Assembly: GCF_001724605.1 (NCBI RefSeq)
Contig: NZ_MEEX01000006.1
Location: 62,001 to 126,000, forward strand
Direction of reading: 5' to 3'
Length of the DNA: 64,000 nt
DNA from: Phenylobacterium sp. SCN 70-31
GTDB lineage: Bacteria; Pseudomonadota; Alphaproteobacteria; Caulobacterales; Caulobacteraceae
The notes below the pieces were generated by a model. That model was given only the letters and a program-made list of their open reading frames with translations, made no database searches and was not told the origin of the DNA. Position 1 is the stretch's first letter. Each line of letters opens with the position of its first letter. This document shows positions 30,065-40,109 of this stretch, piece by piece. Made by a program: the position numbers and the translations under genes.

Positions 30065-31227
30065 CAGGCGTGGGCCTCCAGAACCCGGCGGTAGGCGGCC
30101 AGGGTCTGCTCGCACATGGCTTCGACCGAATAGAGCTGCCGGGCGCGTCGACGTCCGGCTTCGCCCATCTCCAGCCGCCGGGTGGGCCCGACGTCGATGG
30201 CCTGGGCGATGGCCTCGGCCCAGGCTTCGGCGTCGCCCACGGGCGCAAGCCAGCCGGTGACGCCGTTCTGGACGGTCTCGGTCACGCCGCCGTGGTTCGA
30301 GGCGATGACGGGGCGTCCCATCACCTGCGGCTCGACGGCCGTGCGGCCGAAGGACTCGGGCACGGTGGTGGGCAGGATGGCCAGGTCGGCCACCAGGTAG
30401 GCCGCCGGCATGTCGTCGCAATGGCCGACGATGCGCACCGCATCCTCCAGGCCCGCCGCCGCGATCGCCGCCTCCAGTTCGGCTGAGTAGCCCGTGCGTC
30501 CCTGGTCGTCGCCGGCGAACAGGATCAGGAAATCGTGACGGCCGCGGGCGCGCAGTCGGGCCGCCGCCTCGATGATCGTCAGGTGTCCCTTGATCCGCGT
30601 CAGCCGCCCGGCCAGCAGGATGCGTGTTCGGTGTTCGCCGGCCTGCACGCCCCACGCCTCGCGCAAGGCGCTCAGCCGGCTCTCGGTCACATAGGCGGGC
30701 TCGAACCGCTCCAGGTCCACGCCGCGCGGGATGGTCACCAGGCGCTCGGGAGCGACGGCGTGTTCCGCCAGGACATGGTCACGGGTGTAGTCGGAGTTGG
30801 CGATCACGAGGTCGCCGCGGGTCATCACGGCGTTGTACCAGCGCTTCAATCCGGACCGGGCCTTGTAGACCCCGTGATAGGTGGCGACGAAGGGCGTGCC
30901 CGTGGCGTGCGCCGCCCACAGCGCCGAGAACGCCGGGGCGCGGCTCCGGGCATGGACGATCGACACCTTCTCCTGACGGATCAGCCCCACCAGGCGCGCG
31001 GCGTTGCCCAGCATGGTCAGGGGATTCTTGGTTTGCACCGGCATCTGGGCCATGCGCCCGCCGTCCGATTCCAGCCGCGCCGCCATCCGGCCGCCACGGG
31101 TGGCGACCAGCGCAGTCCCTCCAGCCCGTACGACGGCTCTGGCCACGTCGATCGTGCTCTGCTCGGCGCCGCCGGTCTCCAGCTCAGGCACCACCTGCAG
31201 CAGGGTGAAGTTGGGGGGCAGGCTCAC
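30064..31227 (-). CDS. Glycosyltransferase family 4
   Basis: N-terminal VVPELETGGAEQSTIDVARAV, RILLAGRLTRIKGHLTIIEA, PESFGRTAVEPQVMGRPVIAS. Confidence 0.94.
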   Translation of the reverse strand: MSLPPNFTLLQVVPELETGGAEQSTIDVARAVVRAGGTALVATRGGRMAARLESDGGRMAQMPVQTKNPLTMLGNAARLVGLIRQEKVSIVHARSRAPAFSALWAAHATGTPFVATYHGVYKARSGLKRWYNAVMTRGDLVIANSDYTRDHVLAEHAVAPERLVTIPRGVDLERFEPAYVTESRLSALREAWGVQAGEHRTRILLAGRLTRIKGHLTIIEAAARLRARGRHDFLILFAGDDQGRTGYSAELEAAIAAAGLEDAVRIVGHCDDMPAAYLVADLAILPTTVPESFGRTAVEPQVMGRPVIASNHGGVTETVQNGVTGWLAPVGDAEAWAEAIAQAIDVGPTRRLEMGEAGRRRARQLYSVEAMCEQTLAAYRRVLEAHA

Positions 31228-31293
31228 GAGGGCCTTCTCTAGACTGTTTCGGCGGCGCGAAGAACACCCGCCCTGGACGGCCGGCGCCGGGTC

Positions 31294-31650
31294 TCAGTCG
31301 TCCTGGTAGCGCCACGTCTCGGCGCCGTCGAACCGGCGCACCCGGATCGTCGACCAGTCGAGGCCGTCCACGAGCCGTGTGTTGATCGCCATGCGGTCGC
31401 GGGCGCCGTTCAGGCTCTGCCAGTGGGTGGCGACGCCGCAGGCTCTGCAACGATGGAAGGCCAGCATGCGGTCGCCCCAGACATAGACCTGGGTCGCCGC
31501 CGGGGCGGGCAAGCCGACCTCCGCTGGCGGATAGTAGGCCCAACGCGCCGCGAGGCGGCGGCAGATCGAGCAGTTGCACTCGGTCACTTCGGTGGGCGCG
31601 GCGGGCGCCGTCAGGACGGCGGCGCCGCAGTGGCACGCGGCCGTGATCAT
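31294..31650 (-). CDS. GFA/CENP-V domain protein
   Basis: CHCGAA...ECNCSICRRL...HRCRACGVATHWQ. Confidence 0.9.
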   Translation of the reverse strand: MITAACHCGAAVLTAPAAPTEVTECNCSICRRLAARWAYYPPAEVGLPAPAATQVYVWGDRMLAFHRCRACGVATHWQSLNGARDRMAINTRLVDGLDWSTIRVRRFDGAETWRYQDD

Positions 31651-31740
31651 GCTGCCTCTCCCTTCAGCCGGCTCTCGCGGCCGGCTTGGCGAAAGGCTGG
31701 GCCGCTTGGCCGTCCAAGTCCAGTCCCGTCGAATTCGCGC

Positions 31741-32154
31741 CTAGCTGATGCGTTTCCAGTTCTGGGACTTGCAGCCCAGGCCGGCGATCAGGCAGCCGCG
31801 GGCCCGCAAGGTGTTTTCGTCAACGAGCTGGGCCGAGCCCGAGAACGTGGCGTTGAGGTCCGGCACGAACACCCGGCCTCGCCACGAGCCGCTCTTGCTG
31901 GGCGAGAAGTTGCGCAGGAGCTGGGAGCCGACAAGGTTGGCCGTACCGCCTTTGCGCGCATCCTCCTTGGCATCCTCGGTCGCCCACACGACGTAGCCGC
32001 ACAGATGCTCGCCGCAGGGCTGGATGCGGATATGCACGGAGTTCTTCGGATTCCGCCACACGCCCTCCACGCCGCTGGGTTGGGCGGCCGAGGCGGCGGG
32101 CGTGGCCAGCGCAACGGCGGCGAGGGCGGTGGAAATCAGGGTTCTACGAAACAT
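31741..32154 (-). CDS. DUF2147 domain secreted protein
   Basis: GVWRNPKNSVHIRIQPCGEHLCGYVVWATEDAKEDARKGG. Confidence 0.9.
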   Translation of the reverse strand: MFRRTLISTALAAVALATPAASAAQPSGVEGVWRNPKNSVHIRIQPCGEHLCGYVVWATEDAKEDARKGGTANLVGSQLLRNFSPSKSGSWRGRVFVPDLNATFSGSAQLVDENTLRARGCLIAGLGCKSQNWKRIS

Positions 32155-32232
32155 GGTCGCGCTTAGGTCGCCCGGGACCTCGGCTTTTTCAAGACCGGTC
32201 CGGTATGCCGCACATACTGTGGCGTCCGTGCA

Positions 32233-32697
32233 TCAGTTGCGCGGGCGTGTCTTCTTGAGCGAGGCGGAGAAGCTCATCAGGGGTTCGCCGCCCGTAGCGA
32301 TGATCCCGCGCACGAACACCAGGCTGCGACCGCCCTTCACCACCTCGCCCGTGCATTCGATGAGGTCGCCGATGCGCGCCGCGCCCACCATCTCGCAACT
32401 GAACGTCGCGGTCACCGAATGGCTGTCCTGCAAGTGGTCTCGGGCGATCACGAACAGGCAGAAATCGGCGAAGGTCATGTAGCAGCCGCCGTGCATGAAC
32501 ATGCCGCCGTTCATGTGCTTGTGCTCGGCGCGGAACGCGCAGACCGGCCGGCCGTCGTCGCCGATACGGAAGTAGAAGGGGCCGGCCAGGTCCTCGTAGG
32601 GGTCGCCGCCGGGATAGCAGGACCAGCCCGCCCATTCGCCCTGGGTGATCTGCGTCAGCTTCGACGCGTAGCTGGTCTGGTTGTCGCCGCCGTCCAT
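32233..32697 (-). CDS. PaaI-like hotdog thioesterase
   Basis: NGGMFMHGGCYMTFADFCLFVIA, VTATFSCEMVGAARIGDLIECTGEVV. Confidence 0.88.
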   Translation of the reverse strand: MDGGDNQTSYASKLTQITQGEWAGWSCYPGGDPYEDLAGPFYFRIGDDGRPVCAFRAEHKHMNGGMFMHGGCYMTFADFCLFVIARDHLQDSHSVTATFSCEMVGAARIGDLIECTGEVVKGGRSLVFVRGIIATGGEPLMSFSASLKKTRPRN

Positions 32698-32842
32698 GCT
32701 CCGGCCATCCCCGTTTTTCTGTTCTGTTCGTGCCTGCCGGCCTCTAAGCACGCGAGGGAGAGATCGAAAAGGGGCCGGCGCTTACCGTTTGCCCCGCGAC
32801 GGCCGTCCCACTAGTTTGCGCGCCCGCACCGCCCGAGGATGA

Positions 32843-33580
32843 ATGCCCGCGCCCTTCATCGCCCTGCTCGCGCTCGCCGCCGCCCAGCCCGCGCCCGTCG
32901 CGAGGCCCGGCGCAGCGCCGGACGACGGTCCCGTGGCCACGGCGCCGCGCGATCGGCCGGCCGTGACCGAGGCGCCCGGTCTGGACGAGCGCACCGTCGA
33001 GGCGTCGGCGCCAGCGCCGGACGCGGCGAAGCCTGAGGAAGACGTCGAGGCCGCGCCCGGTCCACCGCCTGGTTCGTCACCGGGGGCGACGGCGCAGCAT
33101 GGGATCAAGCCGGAAGACGGGCCCGATCAGGCCGCGCGCGCGACGCTGGACGTCGAGGCCCGCACGAAGGCCGACGGCGAGACGCTCCAGGTCGTGCTGG
33201 GCCAGCGGGCGCTGTTCCGGCTCGACGACCGGGGCTGGCCGGTGCTGATCGGCGTAGAGGACGGACGGCTCGCCGCCGCTCATCCTCCGGGCAAGGTCGT
33301 CGAAGCGTTCGATGCGCCCCCGGACGGCCAGGTGGCCGTCGCCCTCGACGGTTCGGCCGAGGTGCGCGCCACGCTGATGAAGATCTGGAACCAGACCGAC
33401 AAGGCCCTCGACTACCGCGCCATCGCCCTCGTCTACAGCGGTGGCAAGGTCATCGCCGCCGAGGCGCCGGTCTGCGCGGTGGCGGCGCGGTCGGTCCGCA
33501 CCGAGACCTGGCGACGGCCGGTCGTCGGCGTCGGTCTCAGCCGCTTCAAGACATCCACGACCACCCGCGCCTGTCCTTGA
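32843..33580 (+). CDS. Secreted hypothetical with Pro/Ala-rich N-terminal region
   Basis: N-terminal hydrophobic stretch, low-complexity PAP region, conserved-looking C-terminal half. Confidence 0.65.
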   Translation: MPAPFIALLALAAAQPAPVARPGAAPDDGPVATAPRDRPAVTEAPGLDERTVEASAPAPDAAKPEEDVEAAPGPPPGSSPGATAQHGIKPEDGPDQAARATLDVEARTKADGETLQVVLGQRALFRLDDRGWPVLIGVEDGRLAAAHPPGKVVEAFDAPPDGQVAVALDGSAEVRATLMKIWNQTDKALDYRAIALVYSGGKVIAAEAPVCAVAARSVRTETWRRPVVGVGLSRFKTSTTTRACP

Positions 33581-33610
33581 GGCGCTGAAGACCGAGAGGG
33601 GGATCAACCC

Positions 33611-34759
33611 ATGGCGCTCGACGCCGAAACCCGCGACCAGCTCATCGAAACCGTCCGCCGCTTCGTGACCGAGCGCCTGCGTCCGCTCGAGGCCAAGGTG
33701 GCGGAAGACGACGCCATGCCCGACGACGTCATCGAGGAGATGAAGAGCCTGGGCCTCTTCGGCCTCTCGATCCCGGAGTCCTACGGCGGCCTGGACCTCT
33801 CGATGGAGGACGAGTGCCTGGTGGGGATCGAACTGGGGCGCACCAGCCCGGCGTTCCGGTCGGCGTTCGGCACCAATGTGGGCATCGGCTCGCAGGCGCT
33901 GGTGATGTTCGGGACCGAGGCCCAGAAGGAGAAGTTCCTGCCGGGCATCGCCTCGGGCGAGATCGTCACCTCGTTCGCCCTGACCGAGCCCGAGGCCGGG
34001 TCCGACTCGGCCAACGTCCAGACCCGCGCGGTCAAGGACGGGGACCATTATGTGCTGAACGGCGCGAAGCGCTTCATCACCAACGCCAACAAGGCGCACC
34101 TCTTCACCGTGATGGCCCGCACCGATCCCGCGAAGCCGGGTGGCGGCGGAGTCTCGGCCTTTCTGGTCGAGCGCGACAGCCCTGGTCTTACCGTGGGCAA
34201 GTCCGAGAAGAAGATGGGCCAGCAGGGGGCCCACGTCTCGGAGGTGTTCTTCGACAATGTCCGGGTGCCGGCCGAGAACCGGATCGGCGCCGAGGGCGAG
34301 GGCTTCAAGGTGGCCATGCAGGTGCTGGATCGCGGTCGCCTGCACATCTCGTCGGTCTGCATCGGCGTGGCCGAGCGTCTGATCGCCGACTGCGTGGCCT
34401 ATGCGTCCGAGCGCAAGCAGTTCGGCCAGCCGCTGTCGAGTTTCCAGCTCCTCCAGGGGATGATCGCCGACTCGAAGACCGAGGCGCTGGCCGCCAAGGC
34501 GTTGACCCTCGAAACCGCCCGCAAGCGCGACGCCGGCCAGAACGTCACCATGGAGGCGGCGGCGGCGAAGTACTTCGCCTCGGAGATGGTGGGCCGGGTG
34601 GCCGACCGCGCGGTGCAGATCTTCGGCGGGGCCGGCTACATCGCGGACTACGGCATCGAGCGCTTCTACCGCGACGTACGCATCTTCCGGATCTATGAGG
34701 GCACCAGCCAGATTCAGCAGGTGATCATCGCCCGCGAGACGCTGAAGCGGGGCGGCTGA
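33611..34759 (+). CDS. Acyl-CoA dehydrogenase
   Basis: FALTEPEAGSDSANVQTRAV, RDVRIFRIYEGTSQIQQVIIARE. Confidence 0.97.
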   Translation: MALDAETRDQLIETVRRFVTERLRPLEAKVAEDDAMPDDVIEEMKSLGLFGLSIPESYGGLDLSMEDECLVGIELGRTSPAFRSAFGTNVGIGSQALVMFGTEAQKEKFLPGIASGEIVTSFALTEPEAGSDSANVQTRAVKDGDHYVLNGAKRFITNANKAHLFTVMARTDPAKPGGGGVSAFLVERDSPGLTVGKSEKKMGQQGAHVSEVFFDNVRVPAENRIGAEGEGFKVAMQVLDRGRLHISSVCIGVAERLIADCVAYASERKQFGQPLSSFQLLQGMIADSKTEALAAKALTLETARKRDAGQNVTMEAAAAKYFASEMVGRVADRAVQIFGGAGYIADYGIERFYRDVRIFRIYEGTSQIQQVIIARETLKRGG

Positions 34760-35013
34760 TGGACCCCGTGGAGACGGCCATCTTCGATCTCCTGGCCAAG
34801 CTGCCGGCCGGCAAGTCCGTCTCGCCCGAAGAGGTGGCCCGGGCCCTGGACGCAACCGGCTGGCGGCGGGAACTGGGCAAGGTGCGGGCCGTGGCGATCG
34901 GTCTGGCCCGCAGCGGGCGACTGGTGATCCTGCGCCACGGCAAGCCGGCGGATCCGGACGATTTCAAGGGCGTGTGGCGGATGCGCCTGCCACAGCCCGA
35001 CGGGGCGGCCTGA
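34759..35013 (+). CDS. DUF3253-like protein
   Basis: ATG overlaps acyl-CoA dehydrogenase TGA; ARALDATGWRRELGKVRAVAIGLARSGRLVILRHGKP. Confidence 0.75.
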   Translation: MDPVETAIFDLLAKLPAGKSVSPEEVARALDATGWRRELGKVRAVAIGLARSGRLVILRHGKPADPDDFKGVWRMRLPQPDGAA

Positions 35014-35093
35014 CCCGCCCGCGACATCGCCCTCGCCTTAAGGCCGGGGGCTTTTCCCGAGGTTGCGGCCGTAGGCTATAGTCCATCCCCGAG

Positions 35094-36119
35094 ATGACCC
35101 GCCTGGCCCTGATCCTGTTGCTGTTCGCGCTGTCGGCCTGTGCGCCGATGCTGCGCCAGCAAGCGGCGACGCCGCCGCCCGGTTTCCAGGGGCCGCGGAT
35201 CGAGGCCGATCGTGTCGTCAGTTTCGATGGCGCGGCCCTGGGCCTGACCACCTGGGCCGCCGACGGCGAGCCCTGGGCGGTGATCGTGGCGGCGCACGGC
35301 ATGAACGACTACGCCAACGCCTTCAATCTGGCCGCGCCCGAGTGGGCCAAGGCCGGCGTCACCACCTACGCCTACGATCAGCGTGGCTTCGGCCGCTCGC
35401 CGCAGCGGGGCGTGTGGGCCGGCGAGGGCCTGATGGTCGAGGATCTGCGGACGGTGACGGCGCTCGCGCGCGCCCGGCACCCCGGGGCCGTCGTCGCGGT
35501 CGTGGGCGAGAGCATGGGCGGCGCCGTGGCCGCCGTGGCGTTCGCGGACGACAATCCGCCGGCCGCCGACCGGCTGGTGCTGCTCGCGCCAGGCGTCTGG
35601 GGCTTCAGGACCCAGCCGCTGCCCAACAAGACCCTGCTGTGGCTGGCGGCCAACTTCACCGCCTCCAAGGTCTACACGCCGCCGCGCTGGGTGACCGACC
35701 GCATCAGTCCGACCGATAACCGTGAGGAACTGGTCCGCATGGGGCGGGACCGCCTGATGATCTGGGGCGCGCGGTCCGACACCCTCTACGGTCTGGTGAA
35801 GCTGATGGACCGTGCGGCCGACAGGGTGGGCGACGACGACCTGCCGACCCTCTATCTCTATGGCGCCAACGATCAGATCGTGCCGAAGAAGGCCGCCTTC
35901 CGCGCCGTCCGGAACCTGAACGCCTCGGATCGCACGGCCTATTACGCCCAGGGCCATCACCTGCTGACACGCGACCTCCAGCGGGAGGTGGTGATCGCCG
36001 ATGTCCTGGCTTTCCTTCGCGATCCGGAGGCTCCGCTGCCGTCGGATGCGCCGCCCATCCCGGGCTCGCCAGGGGCGTCCGACAAAGCGGACGGGGCGCG
36101 GCATGCGGCGGGATTATGA
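35094..36119 (+). CDS. Alpha/beta hydrolase, lysophospholipase/S33-like lipoprotein
   Basis: Lipobox-like LSAC; AAHGMNDYANAF, YDQRGFGRSP, VVGESMGGAVA. Confidence 0.9.
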   Translation: MTRLALILLLFALSACAPMLRQQAATPPPGFQGPRIEADRVVSFDGAALGLTTWAADGEPWAVIVAAHGMNDYANAFNLAAPEWAKAGVTTYAYDQRGFGRSPQRGVWAGEGLMVEDLRTVTALARARHPGAVVAVVGESMGGAVAAVAFADDNPPAADRLVLLAPGVWGFRTQPLPNKTLLWLAANFTASKVYTPPRWVTDRISPTDNREELVRMGRDRLMIWGARSDTLYGLVKLMDRAADRVGDDDLPTLYLYGANDQIVPKKAAFRAVRNLNASDRTAYYAQGHHLLTRDLQREVVIADVLAFLRDPEAPLPSDAPPIPGSPGASDKADGARHAAGL

Positions 36120-36178
36120 CATGCCTTCGTTCGTCGTAGACGCCGAAAATTCACCCCCATGATTGAAGGTCGTCAGGC

Positions 36179-37255
36179 ATGACTTTGTTTGATTCTCCGG
36201 CCTTCGAGGGTCATGAGGGCGTCCACGCCTTCGCCGACGAGGCGTCGCGACTGAAGTGCGTCATCGCCGTGCATTCGACCGCCCGCGGACCGGCCGCCGG
36301 CGGCTGCCGAATGTGGCCGTACGCGAGCGCGGAGGAGGCGCTGACCGACGCCCTCCGCCTGTCGCGGGCCATGTCCTACAAGAACGCCATGGCCGATCTG
36401 GAGCTGGGCGGCGGCAAGAGTGTGATCATCGGTGACTCCCGCACCCAGAAGACCCCGGCGTTGTTCGAGGCCTTCGGCCAGGCGGTGGAGGCCCTGGGCG
36501 GCAAGTACTGGACGGCCGAGGACGTCGGCGTCTCGCCCGCGGACCTGGCGCACGCGCGGCGGCGCACCCGCTATGTGGCGGGTCTGGACGACCACCCGGC
36601 CGCCTCGGGCGATCCCAGCCCGGTGACGGCCGAGGGCGTGTTCCGTGGCGTCCGCCTGTGCGTTCGCCGGGCGCTGGGTCGGGACTTGGACGGCGTCCGC
36701 GTGGCGATCCAGGGCGTGGGCCATGTGGGCGAGCACCTGGCGAAGAAGCTGCGCGCGGCCGGCGCGAAGCTGGTCCTAACCGACGTCAACGGCGAGGCGC
36801 TGCGTCGGGTGGCGGCCGAGACGGACGCCGAGACCGCGGCTCCCAGCGCCATCTTCGACGTGGACTGCGACGTCTTCGCCCCGTGCGCCATGGGCGGCGC
36901 CGTCAGCCTCGACACCATACCGCACCTGAGGGCCAGGGTGGTGGCCGGGGCGGCCAACAATCAGCTCGCCGGCCCCGAGGCCGGTCAGGAGCTGTTCCGC
37001 CGGGGAATCCTCTACGCACCGGACTATGTGATCAACGGTGGCGGCATCATCAACGTGGCCGGCGAGATCCGGGCCCTGGAGCGGGGCGAGGCCTTCGATC
37101 CCGCCTGGGTGGACGCCCGGCTGGAGCGCCTGATGTCGACCCTGGACGAAGTGCTGGACCAGGCTCAGCGCGAGCGCCGCCCGACACACGATGTCGCCAA
37201 CGCCATCGCCAGGGCGCGTATCGCGGGCGCCGCAGCCGAGCGCGCGGCGGCTTGA
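36179..37255 (+). CDS. Glu/Leu/Phe/Val dehydrogenase (leucine dehydrogenase-like)
   Basis: ARGPAAGGCRMWPY, LGGGKSVIIGD, VAIQGVGHVGEHLAKKL, APCAMGGAVS. Confidence 0.94.
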   Translation: MTLFDSPAFEGHEGVHAFADEASRLKCVIAVHSTARGPAAGGCRMWPYASAEEALTDALRLSRAMSYKNAMADLELGGGKSVIIGDSRTQKTPALFEAFGQAVEALGGKYWTAEDVGVSPADLAHARRRTRYVAGLDDHPAASGDPSPVTAEGVFRGVRLCVRRALGRDLDGVRVAIQGVGHVGEHLAKKLRAAGAKLVLTDVNGEALRRVAAETDAETAAPSAIFDVDCDVFAPCAMGGAVSLDTIPHLRARVVAGAANNQLAGPEAGQELFRRGILYAPDYVINGGGIINVAGEIRALERGEAFDPAWVDARLERLMSTLDEVLDQAQRERRPTHDVANAIARARIAGAAAERAAA

Positions 37256-37257
37256 CC

Positions 37258-37830
37258 ATGCCCCGGCTGATCGTCCTTGCCGGTCTGCCGGGCTCAGGCA
37301 AGACCACCATAGCCCGCGAACTGGCCCGACGGATCGGTGCGGTCTGGCTGCGTATCGACACGATCGAGACGGCGATCGCGGATGTGGACACCCCTGTGGA
37401 AGGCGCCGGCTACCAGGCGGCCTACGCCCTCGCCCGGGACAACCTGCGCCTGGGCCTGGACGTGGTGGGGGACAGCGTGAACCCCTGGATGGAGACGCGG
37501 GACGCCTGGCGCGCAGCGGGGCTGGACGCCGGCGCCCAGGTGACCGAGGTCGAGATCGTCTGTCGCGACACCGTCGAACATCGTCGCCGGGTGGAAACGC
37601 GGGAGACGGACATCCCGGGCCTGACGCCGCCGACCTGGCGGGAGGTCGTTGAGCGCGACTACCGGCCGTGGAGCCGCGAACGGGTGGTCGTCGACACCGC
37701 CGGCCGCGACGCCGAGGCCTGTGTCGCCGAGGTGATTTCGACGGGGAGGCGGTCCGCGCCAGCCAGACCTCCCGCCGCAGGACCCAGGTCTCGCGCACGC
37801 CTGGGCCACCGACGTAGATTCCGGGCGTGA
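37258..37830 (+). CDS. AAA/zeta-like ATP-binding kinase
   Basis: P-loop LAGLPGSGKTTIARELARRIGAVWLRIDTIE; C-terminus runs antisense into GNAT gene. Confidence 0.85.
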   Translation: MPRLIVLAGLPGSGKTTIARELARRIGAVWLRIDTIETAIADVDTPVEGAGYQAAYALARDNLRLGLDVVGDSVNPWMETRDAWRAAGLDAGAQVTEVEIVCRDTVEHRRRVETRETDIPGLTPPTWREVVERDYRPWSRERVVVDTAGRDAEACVAEVISTGRRSAPARPPAAGPRSRARLGHRRRFRA

Positions 37831-38314
37831 CGTCCACCAGTTCGGCTCCCTGCTTTTCCTTGATGCGGTGCGAACCGATGTTCTCCTGGGCGTTGCTGAG
37901 CCAGAGCTCGGGCCAGCCCAGTATGCGGAAGGCGTAGTCGGTCACCGCGTCGGCCGCCTCGGTCATCAAGCCCTGGCCATGCAGCCGCGGATCGAGCCAG
38001 AAGCCGCGCGAGTCCCGGACCTGGGCGTCGCCGGGCCAGAGGTCGATTCTGCCGCGCAGTTCGTCGTCATCCTTGAGCGTGATCGCCCAGAAGAATTTTT
38101 CGCCCTTCGCACGCTGATCGAGGCACATGGCCATGTTCGTCGCGGCGCCGTCGTCGGGGTAGGGCCAGGGCACGGCCGCGTTCAGGTGTTTCACCACCTC
38201 CCACTGCGGGAAGATACGCTGGATCGCCGGGACGTCGTGGTCCTGCAGCGGTCGCAGGATGAGACGGGCGGTCTCGAGGATGGGAGTCGGGGGGAGGGGA
38301 ATGCGGTGGTCCAT
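37742..38314 (-). CDS. GNAT family N-acetyltransferase (RimJ/RimL-like); ORF lacks a stop at expected end and stays open to 36776
   Basis: ETARLILRPLQDHDVPAIQRIF, GFWLDPRLHGQGLMTEAADAVTDYAF, SNAQENIGSHRIKEKQGAELVD; end approximate. Confidence 0.8.
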
Positions 38315-38519
38315 CGGTCTCTCTACGGTCTGAGCCGGAGGCCGGAACGGGCACCTTCCTGGATCGCTGGAGCCCCGGCCGGTTCGGCGGGGCGGGTCCG
38401 GGAAGGCTAGGCGCGTCTGCACGCTCGGCCGTTCGGACGCCCCGCGAGGGTGGCGTTCGGGCGACCGGACGGATTGGCGACCATGCGAACCATGTCCGCA
38501 GCCATAGCACGGAGGTGGG

Positions 38520-39887
38520 TCAGACGGCGAGCTTTCGCCGCGGGTCGCGGACGGCCGTCACGAGGATCACGAAGGCGGCGGCCAGGAAGCCCAGGGACGC
38601 CACGAACACGACGTCGTAGCCGAACAGCTCGGCGATGATCCCGCCGGCCAGGGGGCCGGCGGTCGCGGTGATACTTTCGGCCGTCGCGGAGACGGCGATG
38701 CGCATGGGCAGGTCGTCGCGGCTTCCGAACTCCAGGATCATGGTCTGGGAGGCCATCATGTAGCCGCTGAGCGAGGCGCCCAGGACCGCGAATGCGGCGA
38801 AGACCGCGGCGCCGTGGTGGAAGTTGAGCAGCATCAGGGTCGCGATGGTCCACCCGATCAGCGAGATCGTCAGCACCAGCTTGAAGCCCGTCTTGTCGCC
38901 CAGATAGCCCCAGAGGAGGTTCGAGGCGGTGTCGGCCCCGAGGAAGGCGAAGGTGAGCAGGCCGATGGTCGCCCCATCGGCGCCGATCTGGCGACCGACG
39001 TAGAGGATGTAGAACGGCGTGGCGATGCGGGCCGAGGTGGCCAGCATCTGGACCAGCAGGAAGAAGCCGTAGGCCCGATCCTGGGCGATCAGGGCCGGGA
39101 ACTCCCGCAGACGGTCGCGGAAGCGGGCCTGCGGTCGGGTGGTGGGCGGCTCGGGCTCCTTCAGCAGGATCTGAAGCGCCCACAGGCCCAGGCTGGTCAG
39201 GAAGAAGGCGAAGAGGAAGGTGGTGGAGTAGCCGTTGCCGAACAGGTCCGGCTCGATGAAGTACTTGCCCGCCACCCAGGCCAGGATCGCGGCGATCAGG
39301 CCTCCGGTGGCGTTACGCCAGGCCTGGAGCCGGCCGCGCCGACTGATCGGGATCACCTTGGACATCAGCAGGCTGAACACCACCCGCTGCGCGCCCATGA
39401 AGACGCCGAACATGAGGATGAAGAACAGGAGCGCCCAGACGAGCGGCTGGCCGCTCAGGAACCACCCGGCCAGCGCCATGCCCAGGATGGCCAGCCGCCC
39501 CAGGCTGCCCATCCAGACGGCGGCGGGCATCACCTTGGTGCGGTGCTCGATCTTGGTGGCGCCGAAGATGGGCGAGATCACGCCGCCGAGTTGCTGGAGC
39601 GCCAGCCCCAGTCCGACGATGCCGTTCGATCCCGATACGGCGAAGAGATAGGCCGGCAGGAAGGTGGGCGCGTTGACCAGCCGGAAGCCGGTCATGCCCA
39701 GCATGCCGTGGAGGTAGTTGCCGAGATAGTTGCGACGCAGGTTGTCCCAGACGAACTTCTCGTAGGCGGCCTCGCGTTCCGCGAGATCGTCTGTCACCGC
39801 CGCGGCGATCGCGGCGTCGGAGTCGTTTTCCTCGAGTTTGGCGTCCAATCCCTCGCCCGCGCCACGGGTCTTCGCGCCCGCGTCCAA
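38520..39887 (-). CDS. MFS transporter
   Basis: ~12 TM segments, FLGADTASNLLWGYLGDKTGFK. Confidence 0.88.
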   Translation of the reverse strand: MDAGAKTRGAGEGLDAKLEENDSDAAIAAAVTDDLAEREAAYEKFVWDNLRRNYLGNYLHGMLGMTGFRLVNAPTFLPAYLFAVSGSNGIVGLGLALQQLGGVISPIFGATKIEHRTKVMPAAVWMGSLGRLAILGMALAGWFLSGQPLVWALLFFILMFGVFMGAQRVVFSLLMSKVIPISRRGRLQAWRNATGGLIAAILAWVAGKYFIEPDLFGNGYSTTFLFAFFLTSLGLWALQILLKEPEPPTTRPQARFRDRLREFPALIAQDRAYGFFLLVQMLATSARIATPFYILYVGRQIGADGATIGLLTFAFLGADTASNLLWGYLGDKTGFKLVLTISLIGWTIATLMLLNFHHGAAVFAAFAVLGASLSGYMMASQTMILEFGSRDDLPMRIAVSATAESITATAGPLAGGIIAELFGYDVVFVASLGFLAAAFVILVTAVRDPRRKLAV

Positions 39888-40054
39888 CGGCTCCCTGACA
39901 CTGACCTGTTTCGCCGGCCTGTTTTCGAAGGTCCGGTCCGTGCGGAGCCGATCCGCGTCCTATGCTAGGAGGAATCGCGGGGCGCGCAATGGGCCGTGGG
40001 CCGCATCGGCCAGCCTGAGGGGCGAGCGTGCTTGACCGCCGCCGCGGCGCCTGC

Positions 40055-40100
40055 CCAATGTCGGGGTGCGTCGGAGGCCAATGTCGCGGTGCGTCGGAGG
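40055..40100. repeat. 23-bp tandem duplication CCAATGTCGsGGTGCGTCGGAGG x2
   Basis: 40055-40077 and 40078-40100 differ at one base; each carries a GGAGG. Confidence 0.95.
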
Positions 40101-40109
40101 AATTTGTCG

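Noticed and set aside
33077-34855. 592-aa minus-strand ORF antisense to acyl-CoA dehydrogenase
   Set aside because: Compositional artefact of high GC; no recognisable domain
40055-40100. CRISPR-like repeat
   Set aside because: Only two directly abutting units without spacers; a simple tandem duplication
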